A stretch of DNA of 64,000 nt from Candidatus Pantoea varia (GTDB lineage Bacteria; Pseudomonadota; Gammaproteobacteria; Enterobacterales; Enterobacteriaceae): the NCBI RefSeq assembly GCF_900115075.1, contig NZ_FOVG01000002.1, positions 310,001 to 374,000 on the forward strand, given 5' to 3'. Of this stretch, positions 1 through 8,739 are shown one piece after another (positions within the stretch are counted from its first letter, which is position 1; the number at the start of each line of letters is the position of its first letter). The position numbers and the translations under genes are program-made. Under the pieces are notes generated by a model that was not told where the DNA came from, ran no database searches, and was given only the letters and a program-made list of their open reading frames with translations.

Positions 1-1362
1 ACCGCAGCCATCATCTTCAATCACCAGCAAAACGCGACCCTCCTGATGCCAGCCTTTCAGCATCACGGCGCTGGCGCTGGCGTGTTTTACAATGTTGTTC
101 AGCCCCTCCTGACAGACGCGAAACAGCGTGACGCGCTGCGCTTCGCTCAGCAGCGTCTCATCAATACGCCACTCAAGGTGACTGACGATGCCGCAATCCT
201 CCAGCTCCATCTCACGCATCAGGGAACGAACCGCCTGTTCAAGTGACAGGTCATCTAACTGGCGAGGTCGCAGACGTCCCAGCAGTCGCCGCACTGAATC
301 GTAGACACCCAGTGAGAGCTGCTCAATATGGACGCCGCTCTGGATCACCCGGCCATTATCCGGCGCAAGGCGCTGCACAATGCCCGCCTGGGTGCGGATT
401 GCCGTAATCGTCTGGCCGATATCATCGTGCAGTTCGCGCGCCACCTCCTGGCGTACGTTCTCTTCTGTTTCGACCAGCCGTTCCGCCAGGCGCCGGTTGC
501 GCGCCAGCTCGCTCTGCAGCGACTGATTCAGCTCGCGCAGCCGCTGGATACCCGCACCCAGCAGCAGTCCGGTCAGGCTTTGGGCCAGTAGCGAGAGGAG
601 AAGATCGACCGGGTGATCGTGCCAGGTCTGGCTGGCGATCAGCGCGATTGCATTCATCAGCGTCGCGATCAGCGCACCCTGCCAGCCGTAGTGCCAGGCC
701 AGCGCAATAATCGGCAGCGCCAGACAGAATGGCGTAAAGCGCGACAGTTCAGCGGGCAGGCCAAGCTGCAACCAGAGACTGATGACAAACAGCAGCAGAT
801 ACCAGATAAGATGCCGGGCGCGCCAGTTGACCGGGTGTGAGACCAGCGACGGTCCCAGCGGCTGCCAGCGGGTGCTGGTGAGATAGTGCCAGATGACCAG
901 GCAGGTCGGGGCCAGCGTCAGACCACCGGTGAGCGTCAGCAGCAGGGCGTTCAGCATCTCCTGCTGTCCCGCCCACGCCAGGGATTGCAGCAGAGCCGCG
1001 GCGATCAGTGCCGCACCCTGGCTCAGCAGCGTGCGCCAGTCACGCTGATGGCGGTAATGGGAGATCAGCGCCACCGGCAGTAGCGTCAGTACACTGCCCG
1101 CCATTAACAGCGGCAGATGCGCCAGCGCGACCACCTTCGCCAGCCAGATCAGCATGATCCATTCAGCTGCCAGCAGCACCGGCCAGTAAGCGCGTGGACA
1201 TTGCAGCATCAGCCCCAGACGCAGGCCAAACGGGAATAGCAGCACTGCCAGTTCCGGGCGTTCCACCAGATGCAGGCTGATACTCCACAGGCAGAACCAG
1301 GCCGCCGAGAAGATAAAAAAGCTGGCGACAACGGAGATCAGTCGCGAAACACAAGGACTCAT
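1..1362 (-). CDS. uhpB: Sensor histidine kinase UhpB (partial, 3-prime end outside window)
   Basis: This is the membrane kinase of the UhpABC system, which senses external glucose-6-phosphate through UhpC and phosphorylates UhpA. The 454 visible codons show a long hydrophobic N-terminal half (MASE1-type, many membrane segments to about residue 270). A coiled linker follows, then an H-box HDDIGQ with the phospho-accepting His at residue 312 and an N-box (GLNNIVKHA) near residue 422. The frame runs off the left edge inside the start of the ATP-binding G-box (IEDDGCG), so roughly 45 residues are missing compared with the 500-residue E. coli protein. Its ATG overlaps the uhpA stop in an ATGA, which indicates translational coupling. 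The uhpC and uhpT genes, if present, must lie beyond position 1. Confidence 0.93.
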   Translation of the reverse strand, partial: MSPCVSRLISVVASFFIFSAAWFCLWSISLHLVERPELAVLLFPFGLRLGLMLQCPRAYWPVLLAAEWIMLIWLAKVVALAHLPLLMAGSVLTLLPVALISHYRHQRDWRTLLSQGAALIAAALLQSLAWAGQQEMLNALLLTLTGGLTLAPTCLVIWHYLTSTRWQPLGPSLVSHPVNWRARHLIWYLLLFVISLWLQLGLPAELSRFTPFCLALPIIALAWHYGWQGALIATLMNAIALIASQTWHDHPVDLLLSLLAQSLTGLLLGAGIQRLRELNQSLQSELARNRRLAERLVETEENVRQEVARELHDDIGQTITAIRTQAGIVQRLAPDNGRVIQSGVHIEQLSLGVYDSVRRLLGRLRPRQLDDLSLEQAVRSLMREMELEDCGIVSHLEWRIDETLLSEAQRVTLFRVCQEGLNNIVKHASASAVMLKGWHQEGRVLLVIEDDGCG

Positions 1363-1952
1363 TGCCAGCCATCAAACATGCGGCGCGCCAGCTCCACATC
1401 ATTGCTGACGCCGAGCTTCTCCATCAGATTCGCGCGATGGACATGTACGGTTTTCGGTGACAGCGCCAGCTCAACGGCAATTTCCTTTACCGCCATGCCC
1501 TGTGACAGTTTTTCCGCCACCTGACGTTCACGTCGGGTAAGCGGGTCCTGCCGACTGGCGGCCAGCTTGATCGCAATCTCTGGCGTCAGATAACAGCCGC
1601 CTGTGGAGACCGTGCGCACCGCCGCCATCAGCTCATCGGGACGACAGCGTTTAGAGAGAAATCCGCGTGCACCGGCATTAAGCGCCTGCTCCACCAGAGC
1701 CGGACTGTCATGAACTGACAGCATGATGGTGGCCAGGCTCGCCGGCAGCTTGCTCAGCAGCGCCAGCCCGGAGATATCCGGCATCGAAATATCGCAGATA
1801 CAGACCTGAACGCCCCAGCCCGGTAAACCAGCCAGCGCCTCACGGCCAGAACCAAATTCCGCGACAACCTGGAAATCTGATTCCAGGCCCAGCAACTGGG
1901 CAAAGCCGGAGCGGACGATAAGGTGATCGTCAATAAGCGCGATGGTGATCAT
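1359..1952 (-). CDS. uhpA: Response regulator UhpA
   Basis: UhpA is a NarL/FixJ-family activator of the hexose-phosphate transporter gene uhpT. At 197 residues it is almost identical in length and sequence to the E. coli protein. It has a receiver domain with acidic pocket D8/D9 and phospho-acceptor D54 in CDISMPD, then a LuxR-type helix-turn-helix near residues 135-195 ([23 protein letters not shown]). It is the first gene of the uhpA-uhpB pair, and its stop codon overlaps the uhpB start. The upstream neighbour is yecA on the same strand, about 180 bases away, so the uhpA promoter should lie within 1953-2134. Function is assigned by clear family resemblance. Confidence 0.96.
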   Translation of the reverse strand: MITIALIDDHLIVRSGFAQLLGLESDFQVVAEFGSGREALAGLPGWGVQVCICDISMPDISGLALLSKLPASLATIMLSVHDSPALVEQALNAGARGFLSKRCRPDELMAAVRTVSTGGCYLTPEIAIKLAASRQDPLTRRERQVAEKLSQGMAVKEIAVELALSPKTVHVHRANLMEKLGVSNDVELARRMFDGWQ

Positions 1953-2086
1953 GTCTATTCCTGGCGGGTAAAATCGCGCTTACCTTAGCGATAAGCACGA
2001 AGCTGTTCAAGTCGTGAGCAGTCTATTCAGGTAAGGGGAGGGGTAGAGTGATGCAGGTCAAACTGTTGTGGATGGTCAGATAAAGC

Positions 2087-2113
2087 CTGCCGGGCCGAAT
2101 AGCCGCCCGGCAG
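2087..2113 (-). terminator. Hairpin downstream of yecA
   Basis: Nine-base perfect arms (CTGCCGGGC at 2087-2095 and GCCCGGCAG at 2105-2113) enclose a 9-base loop just past the yecA stop. On the minus strand the hairpin is followed by GGCTTTATCT, which is a weak U-tract, so it is only a candidate intrinsic terminator for yecA. It may also insulate uhpA from yecA transcription. Confidence 0.5.
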
Positions 2114-2134
2114 ATCGTGAGGCTAAGCAGTCGA

Positions 2135-2803
2135 TCAATGCAGACAGCACTGCTTATATTTTTTGCCGCTGCCGCACGGGCAGGGATCGTTGCGGCCGGG
2201 CAGTTTCTCTGCCGCGACAGGCTTCTGTGGCACGGGGATGGCTTCCGGCTGGGAGATCCAATGGTCGTGCAGCGCCAGCGCAGCAGGGCGGATCGCCTCG
2301 ATGCTGGCTTCCATCTCGTCTGGCGTCATGGTGTCGATCTTTTCGAGGTTCTCTTCCACGCCATGCAGGGCGATAGCGTCCAGTGCAGGCTGCAGATCAG
2401 CCGGCAGGGCAGACCAGTCGGTCAGCGCGACCCCGCGCATGTAGCCGAAGCACCACTCTTCCACCACGGTAAATTCCAGACCTTCCATCTCGCGGATGCC
2501 AAACAGCGGTTCGAACTGCTCCGGGAATTCAGATAAGCGGTCAGCCACATCATTCATATGCTGGAAACAGAGCGACATAAAGCGCGTCATTTCACGCTCG
2601 TTGCTCCATTTTGGAATCTGCTTCTCGCCACCCCACAGGGCAACCAGCCACTGGCTGGGCTCAACGGTAACGGGACCGGAGAGGACGGCGGTCAGCAGGC
2701 CATCCAGCTCGGAGACATCAATAATCGACGCTTCGCTGCCATATTTTTCCAGCATATCTTCCAGCCATTGCAGCTCTTTTTCGGACAGTGGGCCTTCTTT
2801 CAT
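2135..2803 (-). CDS. yecA: UPF0149 family protein YecA with SEC-C zinc motif
   Basis: The 222-residue protein belongs to the UPF0149 (YecA/YgfB) family. The body is mostly helical, and the C-terminus is a SEC-C metal-binding motif ([21 protein letters not shown]) like the one at the end of SecA. E. coli YecA is 221 residues and very similar. SEC-C proteins bind zinc and are thought to contact ribosomes or the Sec machinery, but the exact role of YecA is not settled. The start at 2803 is chosen over an in-frame ATG 32 codons upstream. It has a strong GGGAGG ribosome site 7 bases ahead, and the extra codons look non-coding. Confidence 0.9.
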   Translation of the reverse strand: MKEGPLSEKELQWLEDMLEKYGSEASIIDVSELDGLLTAVLSGPVTVEPSQWLVALWGGEKQIPKWSNEREMTRFMSLCFQHMNDVADRLSEFPEQFEPLFGIREMEGLEFTVVEEWCFGYMRGVALTDWSALPADLQPALDAIALHGVEENLEKIDTMTPDEMEASIEAIRPAALALHDHWISQPEAIPVPQKPVAAEKLPGRNDPCPCGSGKKYKQCCLH

Positions 2804-3128
2804 GCGGTTGCCTCCCGGGCATTTCAAAATTTCAGCGCGGCGTTGAGCCTTAAAGCCGCAGCAGTGTACACCCTTGTGGGCCGCAACACAGCTAACCATC
2901 TTCAGGCGACACGCAGTGGCTAAACCGCGTTTAACACCACTTTAACCCCGTTATGCATGCGATAGCCTGCAGCACTTTATGATACATTTTTGCGCTATAG
3001 CTGGGCTGCTGCGTATTAAATGAAATTAACCTAATGATTATTAAATGAAAAATGGATTTTCCGGCAGCCGGGCTGTTGCGCTATACCTCAGACTGATTCT
3101 CCAGGCTGGTCAAAGGATCGGCAGATTA

Positions 3129-4298
3129 ATGACGCAATGCCTGCCAGCCGTGGTCTTCCTGCTGGCGGGCTGTGGAACCCTGTCGCAAACCTCCGCGCCG
3201 GTAGGCGACCGCGTTTATCTGACGCACCCCACCTTTCACGAAAATGTCGATGACATTGTGCAGCATTACATGCAGCAGAAGCAGGTTCCCGGCATCAGCA
3301 TTGCGGTGATTCATCGCGGCGGCCCGACCCGCTATTATCCTTTCGGCGTCACCGATCGGGTGCATCGCTATCCGATTACGCCCGATACCCTGTTTGCGCT
3401 TGGCTCGCTGAGTAAAGGCGTGACGGCAGAAGTGATTATCCAGCTGGTGGATCAGGGCAAGCTGCACTGGAGCGATACCCTGGCGGATCTGCTGCCGAAA
3501 GATGTTCCTCTAAGTGCTGACGCGCGGCGCATCACGCTGCTGCAGCTGGTGACGCATACCTCGGGTCTGCCGCGTCAGGACATGGATTTGCCGATGCTGC
3601 TGCAGTTCGTTCGTTATCTGCACACGGGCCAGAACTTCTATGGCAATCTCGACAGCGATAAACTGCTGAGTTATCTGGCGGATTTCACAGCCCCTGCGGT
3701 ACGCCTGCCACACTACTCCAACCTCGGCTATGCGCTGCTCGGTTTTATCGTGCGCACCCGTTTTCATCAGGACATTCAGACGCTGGCGTCACAGCTGATC
3801 TTCACGCCGTTAAAGATGAACCAGAGCAGCTTTGTGCCGGAAACGCTGGCGGGCTATCCGCTGCGTGCACTGGGCCATGCGGGCGATCAGCCGAAATTCA
3901 TCCGCCGTGGCACGCTGACGCCTGACTGGCATTTCCACGGCAACATGGTGGCCGCGGCCAGTCTTTACAGCAATGCGCGCGATCTGAGTGCCTATCTGCG
4001 CGCGCACCTCAATGCCACCGGTGATACGGCGCAGGGGCGGGCTTTTGCGGCGGTGAACCGGCCGTGGTATCAGCAGGGGGCGCAGACGCAGAATATCGCG
4101 TGGGTCACCGAAACCATCGACGGGCAGCAGATCACCTGGCAGGTGGGCTATATTGGCGGCTACGCCAGTTTTATCGGCTACGATAAACGTCATGGCAATG
4201 CGATTGTGGTGCTGCAGAACGGCTTTAACTGGAGCAATTATTTAGGCATTGCGTTGTTGGTCGATCTGGCAACTCAGGATAAAGTGGTTCCACAGTGA
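3129..4298 (+). CDS. Serine hydrolase of the class C beta-lactamase / esterase fold, probable lipoprotein
   Basis: The 389-residue protein (from this start) belongs to the beta-lactamase-related serine hydrolases, which include AmpC, EstB-type esterases and D-aminopeptidases. The catalytic SxxK is seen in GSLSKG, followed by the family Tyr motif HYSN (YxN type). A C-terminal GYIGGYASF segment may supply the third motif. With the ATG at 3129 the N-terminus is a lipoprotein signal ending in LLAGC, so the mature protein should be acylated and anchored facing the periplasm. An ATG 28 codons earlier (3045) is possible but lacks a ribosome site and would bury the lipobox. The substrate cannot be told from sequence. 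It is a single gene with no obvious operon partner. Confidence 0.82.
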   Translation: MTQCLPAVVFLLAGCGTLSQTSAPVGDRVYLTHPTFHENVDDIVQHYMQQKQVPGISIAVIHRGGPTRYYPFGVTDRVHRYPITPDTLFALGSLSKGVTAEVIIQLVDQGKLHWSDTLADLLPKDVPLSADARRITLLQLVTHTSGLPRQDMDLPMLLQFVRYLHTGQNFYGNLDSDKLLSYLADFTAPAVRLPHYSNLGYALLGFIVRTRFHQDIQTLASQLIFTPLKMNQSSFVPETLAGYPLRALGHAGDQPKFIRRGTLTPDWHFHGNMVAAASLYSNARDLSAYLRAHLNATGDTAQGRAFAAVNRPWYQQGAQTQNIAWVTETIDGQQITWQVGYIGGYASFIGYDKRHGNAIVVLQNGFNWSNYLGIALLVDLATQDKVVPQ

Positions 4299-4430
4299 TC
4301 CGTTACCTGAGCTGTGTGCAGTAAAGTGAATAGCGCTGTTTTTCCTTACACATAGCATCAGCACACCGGAACTGAAGTGCGATAAAAATTGTCTTTAGCC
4401 TGACTGTCAAAATTCAACGTGGAAATCATT

Positions 4431-4946
4431 ATGCGCAGGACTCAACGTGTACTTTTATCAATGGGATTACTGGTTGGCTCGCTGAGCCTGATCCCCGGTG
4501 TACAGGCCGCTGGCGAAGCAACGGATACCGTTCCGCCACCGCCGCAGATTCAGCCCGCTAATCCTGGTACCCAGCCCGCCACGCCTGATACCGGCAGCGT
4601 TCAGCCGGACGCCGGTGCCGCGCAAAACCAGCCACAGACCAGTTCACAATCTAATGATGGCATTACGCCGACGACGCCGACTTCCCCGGCACCGTCTAAC
4701 GGCTCGCGCCCTAATTACGAACTCAGCACCATCATCATTGACTACAAAGAGTACAAAATCGGTGACATCGTGCCAGAGAAATACACCGATAAAACGTACA
4801 CCATCACTGAGTGGCAAAAGCGTAATCTGCCTGCTCCGCAGGCAGATACCCACTGGGCCTATATCAACGCCAATTACATTTTAATTACCAATGACACCGG
4901 CAAAATCGTCATGGGTAAATCGGGCGATATCTTCTTCCGTGGCTAA
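4431..4946 (+). CDS. RcnB family periplasmic protein
   Basis: The 171-residue exported protein starts MRRTQRVLLS with a signal peptide cleaved near VQA-AGEA (residues 26-30). A low-complexity Pro/Gln/Thr-rich linker of about 70 residues follows, then a C-terminal RcnB/YohN-type domain: YKIGDIVP, a conserved Trp, then THWAYINANYILITNDTGKI. RcnB in E. coli is a periplasmic protein influencing nickel/cobalt efflux, but most family members have no proven metal role and no rcnA exporter lies nearby. An ATG four codons upstream is less well placed relative to the GGAA ribosome site. The gene converges on the FAD oxidoreductase, with a shared terminator between them. Confidence 0.8.
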   Translation: MRRTQRVLLSMGLLVGSLSLIPGVQAAGEATDTVPPPPQIQPANPGTQPATPDTGSVQPDAGAAQNQPQTSSQSNDGITPTTPTSPAPSNGSRPNYELSTIIIDYKEYKIGDIVPEKYTDKTYTITEWQKRNLPAPQADTHWAYINANYILITNDTGKIVMGKSGDIFFRG

Positions 4947-4955
4947 ATAAAATCA

Positions 4956-4981
4956 GCCGGTCGCAATGACCGGCTTTTTTT
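4956..4981 (+). terminator. Intrinsic terminator of the RcnB-like gene
   Basis: A perfect 7-base stem (GCCGGTC / GACCGGC) with a 5-base loop is followed by seven T residues. The T run also contains the stop codon of the converging FAD oxidoreductase gene. That gene can use the same hairpin from the other side, although it lacks a good U-tract there. Confidence 0.88.
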
Positions 4982-6092
4982 AGCTGAAACGCTCCGCACC
5001 AAAGCTTGCCAGCATCGGATGCTTCTCACCGCTTACAATCTCCTCCGCCAGTAATTCCCCGACAATCAGCGCCAGCGTTGCGCCCGAATGCGTGAACGCC
5101 ACATAACAGCCCGGCACCTTCTGCAGTTGGCCGAGCACCGGATCGCCATCACCGGGAATCGGCTTCAGGCCAATTTTCCAGCTCTGGACGCTGAGCGACT
5201 CGCTGCCACGTAATAGCTTGCTCGCTTCGTCGGCCAGCTTCGCCACCACCTGCTTATCAATATGGTAATCGCCTCCGGCCAGCGGCTGGATATCTTCCTC
5301 GTACCAGTCATGATCCAGGGCGTAACGGTTGCCGGGGTTGGGCCGGATAGCGGCGCGTGGCGTGTTCAGCACCGCTTTGAGTTTATGTTTGCCTGGTTCA
5401 GTGATCACCAGCATGGAGACGGGCGATCCGTTGGGGATCGATACGCCCAGTGGCGCAACCACATCCGGTGTCCAGGGGCCGCAGGCGACTACCACCGCAT
5501 CAGCCCGCAGTTCTCCCAGATCACTGCGGATGCCGCAGGCGCGGCCATGCCCGGTGATCACACTGGCTTTACCGGCGTGCTCTATCACTTCACCACCGCA
5601 CGCCCGGAACTGATTCACCAGATACTCTGTCAGGTGCGGCAGGCTGACCCAGCCTTCACCGGGATTGAATATCGCCTGTGACGGCAGCGCATCGGGATCG
5701 ATCGTCGCATCTGCCTGCGCCACGGTATCCGCGGTCATGAGCTGTGAGTCGTAGCCGTGTGCTTTTTCATAGGCATGCCGCGCCTGCGTTCCGGCCTCAT
5801 CGTCGCTGAACCAACAGACCCCGCCATCAAAACGCAGCCAGTCGAGGTCAGGATGCTGAGCAAATAAGGTGCGATAGCGATCAATGCCCGCCATGCGCAG
5901 CGCGTGATAGGGCAGAGAGCGTTCACCCGCCGAGTTAAGCCACGACAGCGAACGTCCCGATGCCCCGGAACAGAGCGCGGCTTCGGTCACCAGTGTGACT
6001 GCGACACCGCGTTTTGTCAGCTCCAGCGCCGTCGACACACCGATGACGCCACCACCCAGTACCACCACGTTCATTTCAGTTTTTACTGCCAT
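4980..6092 (-). CDS. FAD-dependent amine/D-amino-acid oxidoreductase (DAO/DadA family)
   Basis: The 370-residue DAO-fold flavoenzyme has an N-terminal dinucleotide-binding motif (VVLGGGVIGVSTALEL, residues 10-25). A SGRSLSWLN segment typical of the glycine/D-amino-acid oxidase group follows, and the C-terminus (CYVAFTHSGATLALIVGELLAEEI) closes the FAD site. Such enzymes oxidise secondary or D-amine C-N bonds, for example D-amino acids, N-methylated amino acids, opines or Amadori products. It is the last gene of a four-gene operon whose other members form a polar amino-acid ABC importer, so it probably acts on the imported compound. The ribosome site AAGGA lies 9 bases before the ATG. The substrate is not predictable. 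Confidence 0.85.
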   Translation of the reverse strand: MAVKTEMNVVVLGGGVIGVSTALELTKRGVAVTLVTEAALCSGASGRSLSWLNSAGERSLPYHALRMAGIDRYRTLFAQHPDLDWLRFDGGVCWFSDDEAGTQARHAYEKAHGYDSQLMTADTVAQADATIDPDALPSQAIFNPGEGWVSLPHLTEYLVNQFRACGGEVIEHAGKASVITGHGRACGIRSDLGELRADAVVVACGPWTPDVVAPLGVSIPNGSPVSMLVITEPGKHKLKAVLNTPRAAIRPNPGNRYALDHDWYEEDIQPLAGGDYHIDKQVVAKLADEASKLLRGSESLSVQSWKIGLKPIPGDGDPVLGQLQKVPGCYVAFTHSGATLALIVGELLAEEIVSGEKHPMLASFGAERFS

Positions 6093-6111
6093 TATCAGGT
6101 TCCTTACTCAG

Positions 6112-6873
6112 TTACAGCACTTCAGAGAGAAAACGTTGCAGTCGCGGTGACTGCGGTGCATCAAAAATGGCGCCCGGCGGCCCGGCTTCAACAATCTCGC
6201 CTTCGTCCATAAACACCACCTGATCCGCCACTTTGCGTGCAAAGCCCATTTCATGTGTCACCACTACCATCGTCATGCCGCGACGACAGAGATCCGCCAT
6301 CAGCGTCAGGACACCTTTCACCAGTTCGGGATCGAGCGCGGAGGTCGCCTCGTCAAACAGCATGACCTCGGGATCCATCGCCAGCGCACGGGCAATAGCA
6401 ACACGCTGCTGCTGGCCGCCGGAGAGATCGCGTGGCCGGTGGTCAGCGCGCTGACCCAGCCCGACCTCTTCCAGCCGCTGACGCGCAATCGCCATCGCCT
6501 GCGCTTTGGGCAGGCCTTTGACCCGCCACGGGGCCAGCGCCACGTTCTCTAGCGCGCTGTGATCGGGGAAGAGATTGAAGTGCTGAAAAACCATGCCAAT
6601 CCGCAGCCGCAGCGCATCGGGCTTGTCGTGCAGCACGGATCGGTCAGCCAGCAGGACATCTCCGGATTGCGGCTCATGCAGCCGGTTGATGCCGCGCAGC
6701 AGTGTCGATTTACCTGAGCCGGATGGCCCGATGATGCAGGTGGTGCTGCCAGGCGAGACCCGCAGTGAGACCTTACGCAGCACCTCAATCGGGCCATAGG
6801 CCAGCGTCAGATCGCGCAGCTCCAGGCTGGCACCGTGCCAGGTCGCGGCAGTTGTGCTGTTCAGGTTAATCAT
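6112..6873 (-). CDS. Polar amino-acid ABC transporter ATPase
   Basis: The 253-residue cytoplasmic ATPase is of the GlnQ/HisP type. Walker A is GPSGSGKST at residues 49-57, followed by the Q-loop ([10 protein letters not shown]), the signature LSGGQQQR, Walker [13 protein letters not shown] and the switch His in [10 protein letters not shown]. It powers uptake by the permease encoded just upstream, whose stop overlaps this start by 8 bases. The ATG has a strong GGAGG site 5 bases away. The next gene in the operon, the oxidoreductase, follows after 19 bases. Confidence 0.93.
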   Translation of the reverse strand: MINLNSTTAATWHGASLELRDLTLAYGPIEVLRKVSLRVSPGSTTCIIGPSGSGKSTLLRGINRLHEPQSGDVLLADRSVLHDKPDALRLRIGMVFQHFNLFPDHSALENVALAPWRVKGLPKAQAMAIARQRLEEVGLGQRADHRPRDLSGGQQQRVAIARALAMDPEVMLFDEATSALDPELVKGVLTLMADLCRRGMTMVVVTHEMGFARKVADQVVFMDEGEIVEAGPPGAIFDAPQSPRLQRFLSEVL

Positions 6874-7672
6874 GGTTGCCTCCGATGCGGGGATGCGTGA
6901 TCAGTGCGCCGCTGGGCGGCCTGACTTCATCCACCTCTTTTAAGCCGCTTTGTGGAACCGTCAGGCGACGGCGACCGGTGCGATAACGCACATCGACATA
7001 GTTGACCATGTGCGTCAGCGGCACGGTAATGATCAGATAGAACAGCCCGGCCAGCATCAGGGGCGAGAGATTGCCGGTGAGTACCGCCGCATCCTGACCC
7101 ACGCGGAACAGCTCCCGCTGCTGGGTCATCAGGCCCAGCAGATAGACCAGCGAGGAATCTTTGATGATGGCGATAAACTGGTTAACGATGGCGGGCAGCA
7201 CGCGGCGGATCCCCTGAGGGATCACCACCAGTCGCATTGCCCGTCCATAACTCATCCCCAGTGCGCGGCAGGCTTCCATCTGGCCGCGTTCAACACTCTG
7301 AATACCGGCGCGGAAGATCTCGCCCATATAGGCGCTGGCGATCAGGCTAAGCGCGAAGATCCCCAGTGGGTAGGGTGTCGGACCGAACAGCTGATAGCTG
7401 AATCTCGCCAGGCCCTGACCAATCAGAAGAATGGTCAGAATTGAGGGCAGACCGCGAAACAGATCGGTATAGAGCCGGGCAGGCAGTCTCAGCCAGCGTG
7501 AGGGCGAGATGCCCATCAGCGCCAGCAAGAGACCAAACAGCGTGCCGAGCAGCGTTGCCGCCAGCGAGATAATCACTGTGTTGACCAGTCCGGTGGTCAG
7601 CATCTGCGGCAGCACTTCCATCATTGATGGAAAATCAAAGAAGGTGCGGGAAAGAATTGTGAGTAAGTCCAT
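6866..7672 (-). CDS. Polar amino-acid ABC transporter permease (HisM/GlnP family)
   Basis: The integral membrane subunit has about five hydrophobic segments. The EAA loop is visible as [25 protein letters not shown], cut here to its key part EACRALGMS...IPQGIR, which docks on the ATPase. Length is 268 residues from the ATG at 7672. That start is preferred over one four codons earlier because GGAG lies 6 bases ahead of it, while the earlier ATG has no ribosome site. Only one permease gene is present, so the channel is probably a homodimer. The gene sits between the binding-protein gene and the ATPase gene. Confidence 0.9.
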   Translation of the reverse strand: MDLLTILSRTFFDFPSMMEVLPQMLTTGLVNTVIISLAATLLGTLFGLLLALMGISPSRWLRLPARLYTDLFRGLPSILTILLIGQGLARFSYQLFGPTPYPLGIFALSLIASAYMGEIFRAGIQSVERGQMEACRALGMSYGRAMRLVVIPQGIRRVLPAIVNQFIAIIKDSSLVYLLGLMTQQRELFRVGQDAAVLTGNLSPLMLAGLFYLIITVPLTHMVNYVDVRYRTGRRRLTVPQSGLKEVDEVRPPSGALITHPRIGGNHD

Positions 7673-7690
7673 CGCCGTCTCCATGCAGGG

Positions 7691-7704
7691 CGGGGGTTCC
7701 CCCG
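7691..7704 (-). other. GC-only hairpin between binding-protein and permease genes
   Basis: CGGGGG and CCCCCG arms separated by two bases lie in the 61-base gap after the binding-protein gene. Such intercistronic hairpins often protect the upstream message and so raise binding-protein output relative to the membrane subunits. This role is inferred from position. There is no U-tract, so it is not an intrinsic terminator. Confidence 0.45.
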
Positions 7705-7733
7705 GTTAACTCAGGACGCGAACGTCCGCCTCT

Positions 7734-8546
7734 TTACTGGCCGCCAGGCAGATACTGTTTTGGCATCGGCGATCCGGGGAACCACTTCTCATAAAGCCGT
7801 TGCCAGGTGCCATCCTGCATGGCGGCTTTGATGGCCTTGTCCAGCGCGGCCTTGAAGGCGGGCTTGCCTTTGGCAATGGCAATACCGGCTGGTGCATCAA
7901 ACGAGGGGATATCGGCGGCAGAGACCAGCCTGAAGCGTTCGGCATAGCTTTTTGCCGCCTCATAGTCGAGGAAGATGGCTTCTAACGTGCCGTTGTTGAG
8001 TGCGGAAACGGCGCTGTTGTTATCCGGGAAGCGGACAAGATCGGTCTGGGTAAAGTGTTCGACGGCATAGCTCTCCTGCAGCGTGCCCTGAACGACGCCA
8101 AGCCGGTGTTTCGCCAGGCCGGCGACATTCTTCACGCCGCTGTCAGCGCGGGTGAGAACGGTGAGAAATCCCGCCAGATAGCCGGTTGAAAAGTCGACCG
8201 TCTTTTCCCGCGCCGGGGTGATGCCGATAGCCGCCACCGCAGCGTCATACTGACCGTTGGCCACCGCTGGCATAATCGCCGAGAAGTCCTGACCGATAAA
8301 ATCGACCTTATCGATCCCGATTCGGTGGGCGACATTTCTGAAGAATTCGACGTCGAAACCGGTGAACTGACCGCTGGCATCCGTGAAGGTATAGGGTTTG
8401 GAGTCGCCGACGCTGGCGACGCGTAGCTGGCCGGGTTCGATCAGCCCATAAGGATTGTTATCGCTGGCAGCCAGCGTAGAGAACGACAGTGAACAGAGTG
8501 CGAGCAGGGTGCCGAGCAGTTTGCCCAGTAGGGTTTGCGATTTCAT
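7734..8546 (-). CDS. Periplasmic amino-acid-binding protein (SBP family 3)
   Basis: The 270-residue exported protein has a signal peptide of about 26 residues (basic start, [17 protein letters not shown], cleavage near LAA-SDNN). The family 3 fold follows: [14 protein letters not shown] at the start of lobe 1, then [13 protein letters not shown] and the ligand-contact stretch [19 protein letters not shown]. It captures a polar amino acid or derivative for the transporter encoded downstream. It is the first gene of the operon and lies directly behind a promoter whose spacer is filled by a 16-base palindrome, with a LacI-family gene facing away. The ligand cannot be assigned. Confidence 0.9.
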   Translation of the reverse strand: MKSQTLLGKLLGTLLALCSLSFSTLAASDNNPYGLIEPGQLRVASVGDSKPYTFTDASGQFTGFDVEFFRNVAHRIGIDKVDFIGQDFSAIMPAVANGQYDAAVAAIGITPAREKTVDFSTGYLAGFLTVLTRADSGVKNVAGLAKHRLGVVQGTLQESYAVEHFTQTDLVRFPDNNSAVSALNNGTLEAIFLDYEAAKSYAERFRLVSAADIPSFDAPAGIAIAKGKPAFKAALDKAIKAAMQDGTWQRLYEKWFPGSPMPKQYLPGGQ

Positions 8547-8595
8547 AGCTCATCCGTTTTTGCAGGTTTAAACATCAGAGACTGTTGAGCCAGCG

Positions 8596-8624
8596 ATTAT
8601 AATTGAGACCGGTCTCAACACAGG
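8596..8624 (-). promoter_or_regulatory. Promoter of the amino-acid ABC operon with LacI-type operator in its spacer
   Basis: On the minus strand a perfect -10 TATAAT (plus positions 8596-8601) is preceded by a perfect 16-base palindrome TTGAGACCGGTCTCAA at 8603-8618. The palindrome fills the -10/-35 spacer; the -35 (plus 8619-8624) is weak. The CG-centred symmetry is typical of LacI-family operators, and the same core recurs at 8649-8662. Repression by the adjacent LacI-type protein is inferred. Confidence 0.75.
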
Positions 8625-8645
8625 TGGCGCCTTAAGACGTGGGCA

Positions 8646-8674
8646 TTGTGAGACCGGTCTCAAGGGGTTACAAT
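8646..8674 (+). promoter_or_regulatory. Promoter of the LacI-type gene with second operator copy
   Basis: A plausible -35 TTGTGA (8646-8651) and -10 TACAAT (8669-8674) are 17 bases apart. The palindrome TGAGACCGGTCTCA (8649-8662) overlaps the -35. It shares its 14-base core with the copy at 8603-8618, with centres 45 bases apart. The arrangement predicts autorepression and co-repression of both divergent units, possibly with cooperative or looped binding. Confidence 0.7.
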
Positions 8675-8739
8675 GAGTTTAAGCACAGCCTTTTTTCGGC
8701 GTCAATATTCCTGTCATCAACCTGTGATTCAAAATAATT

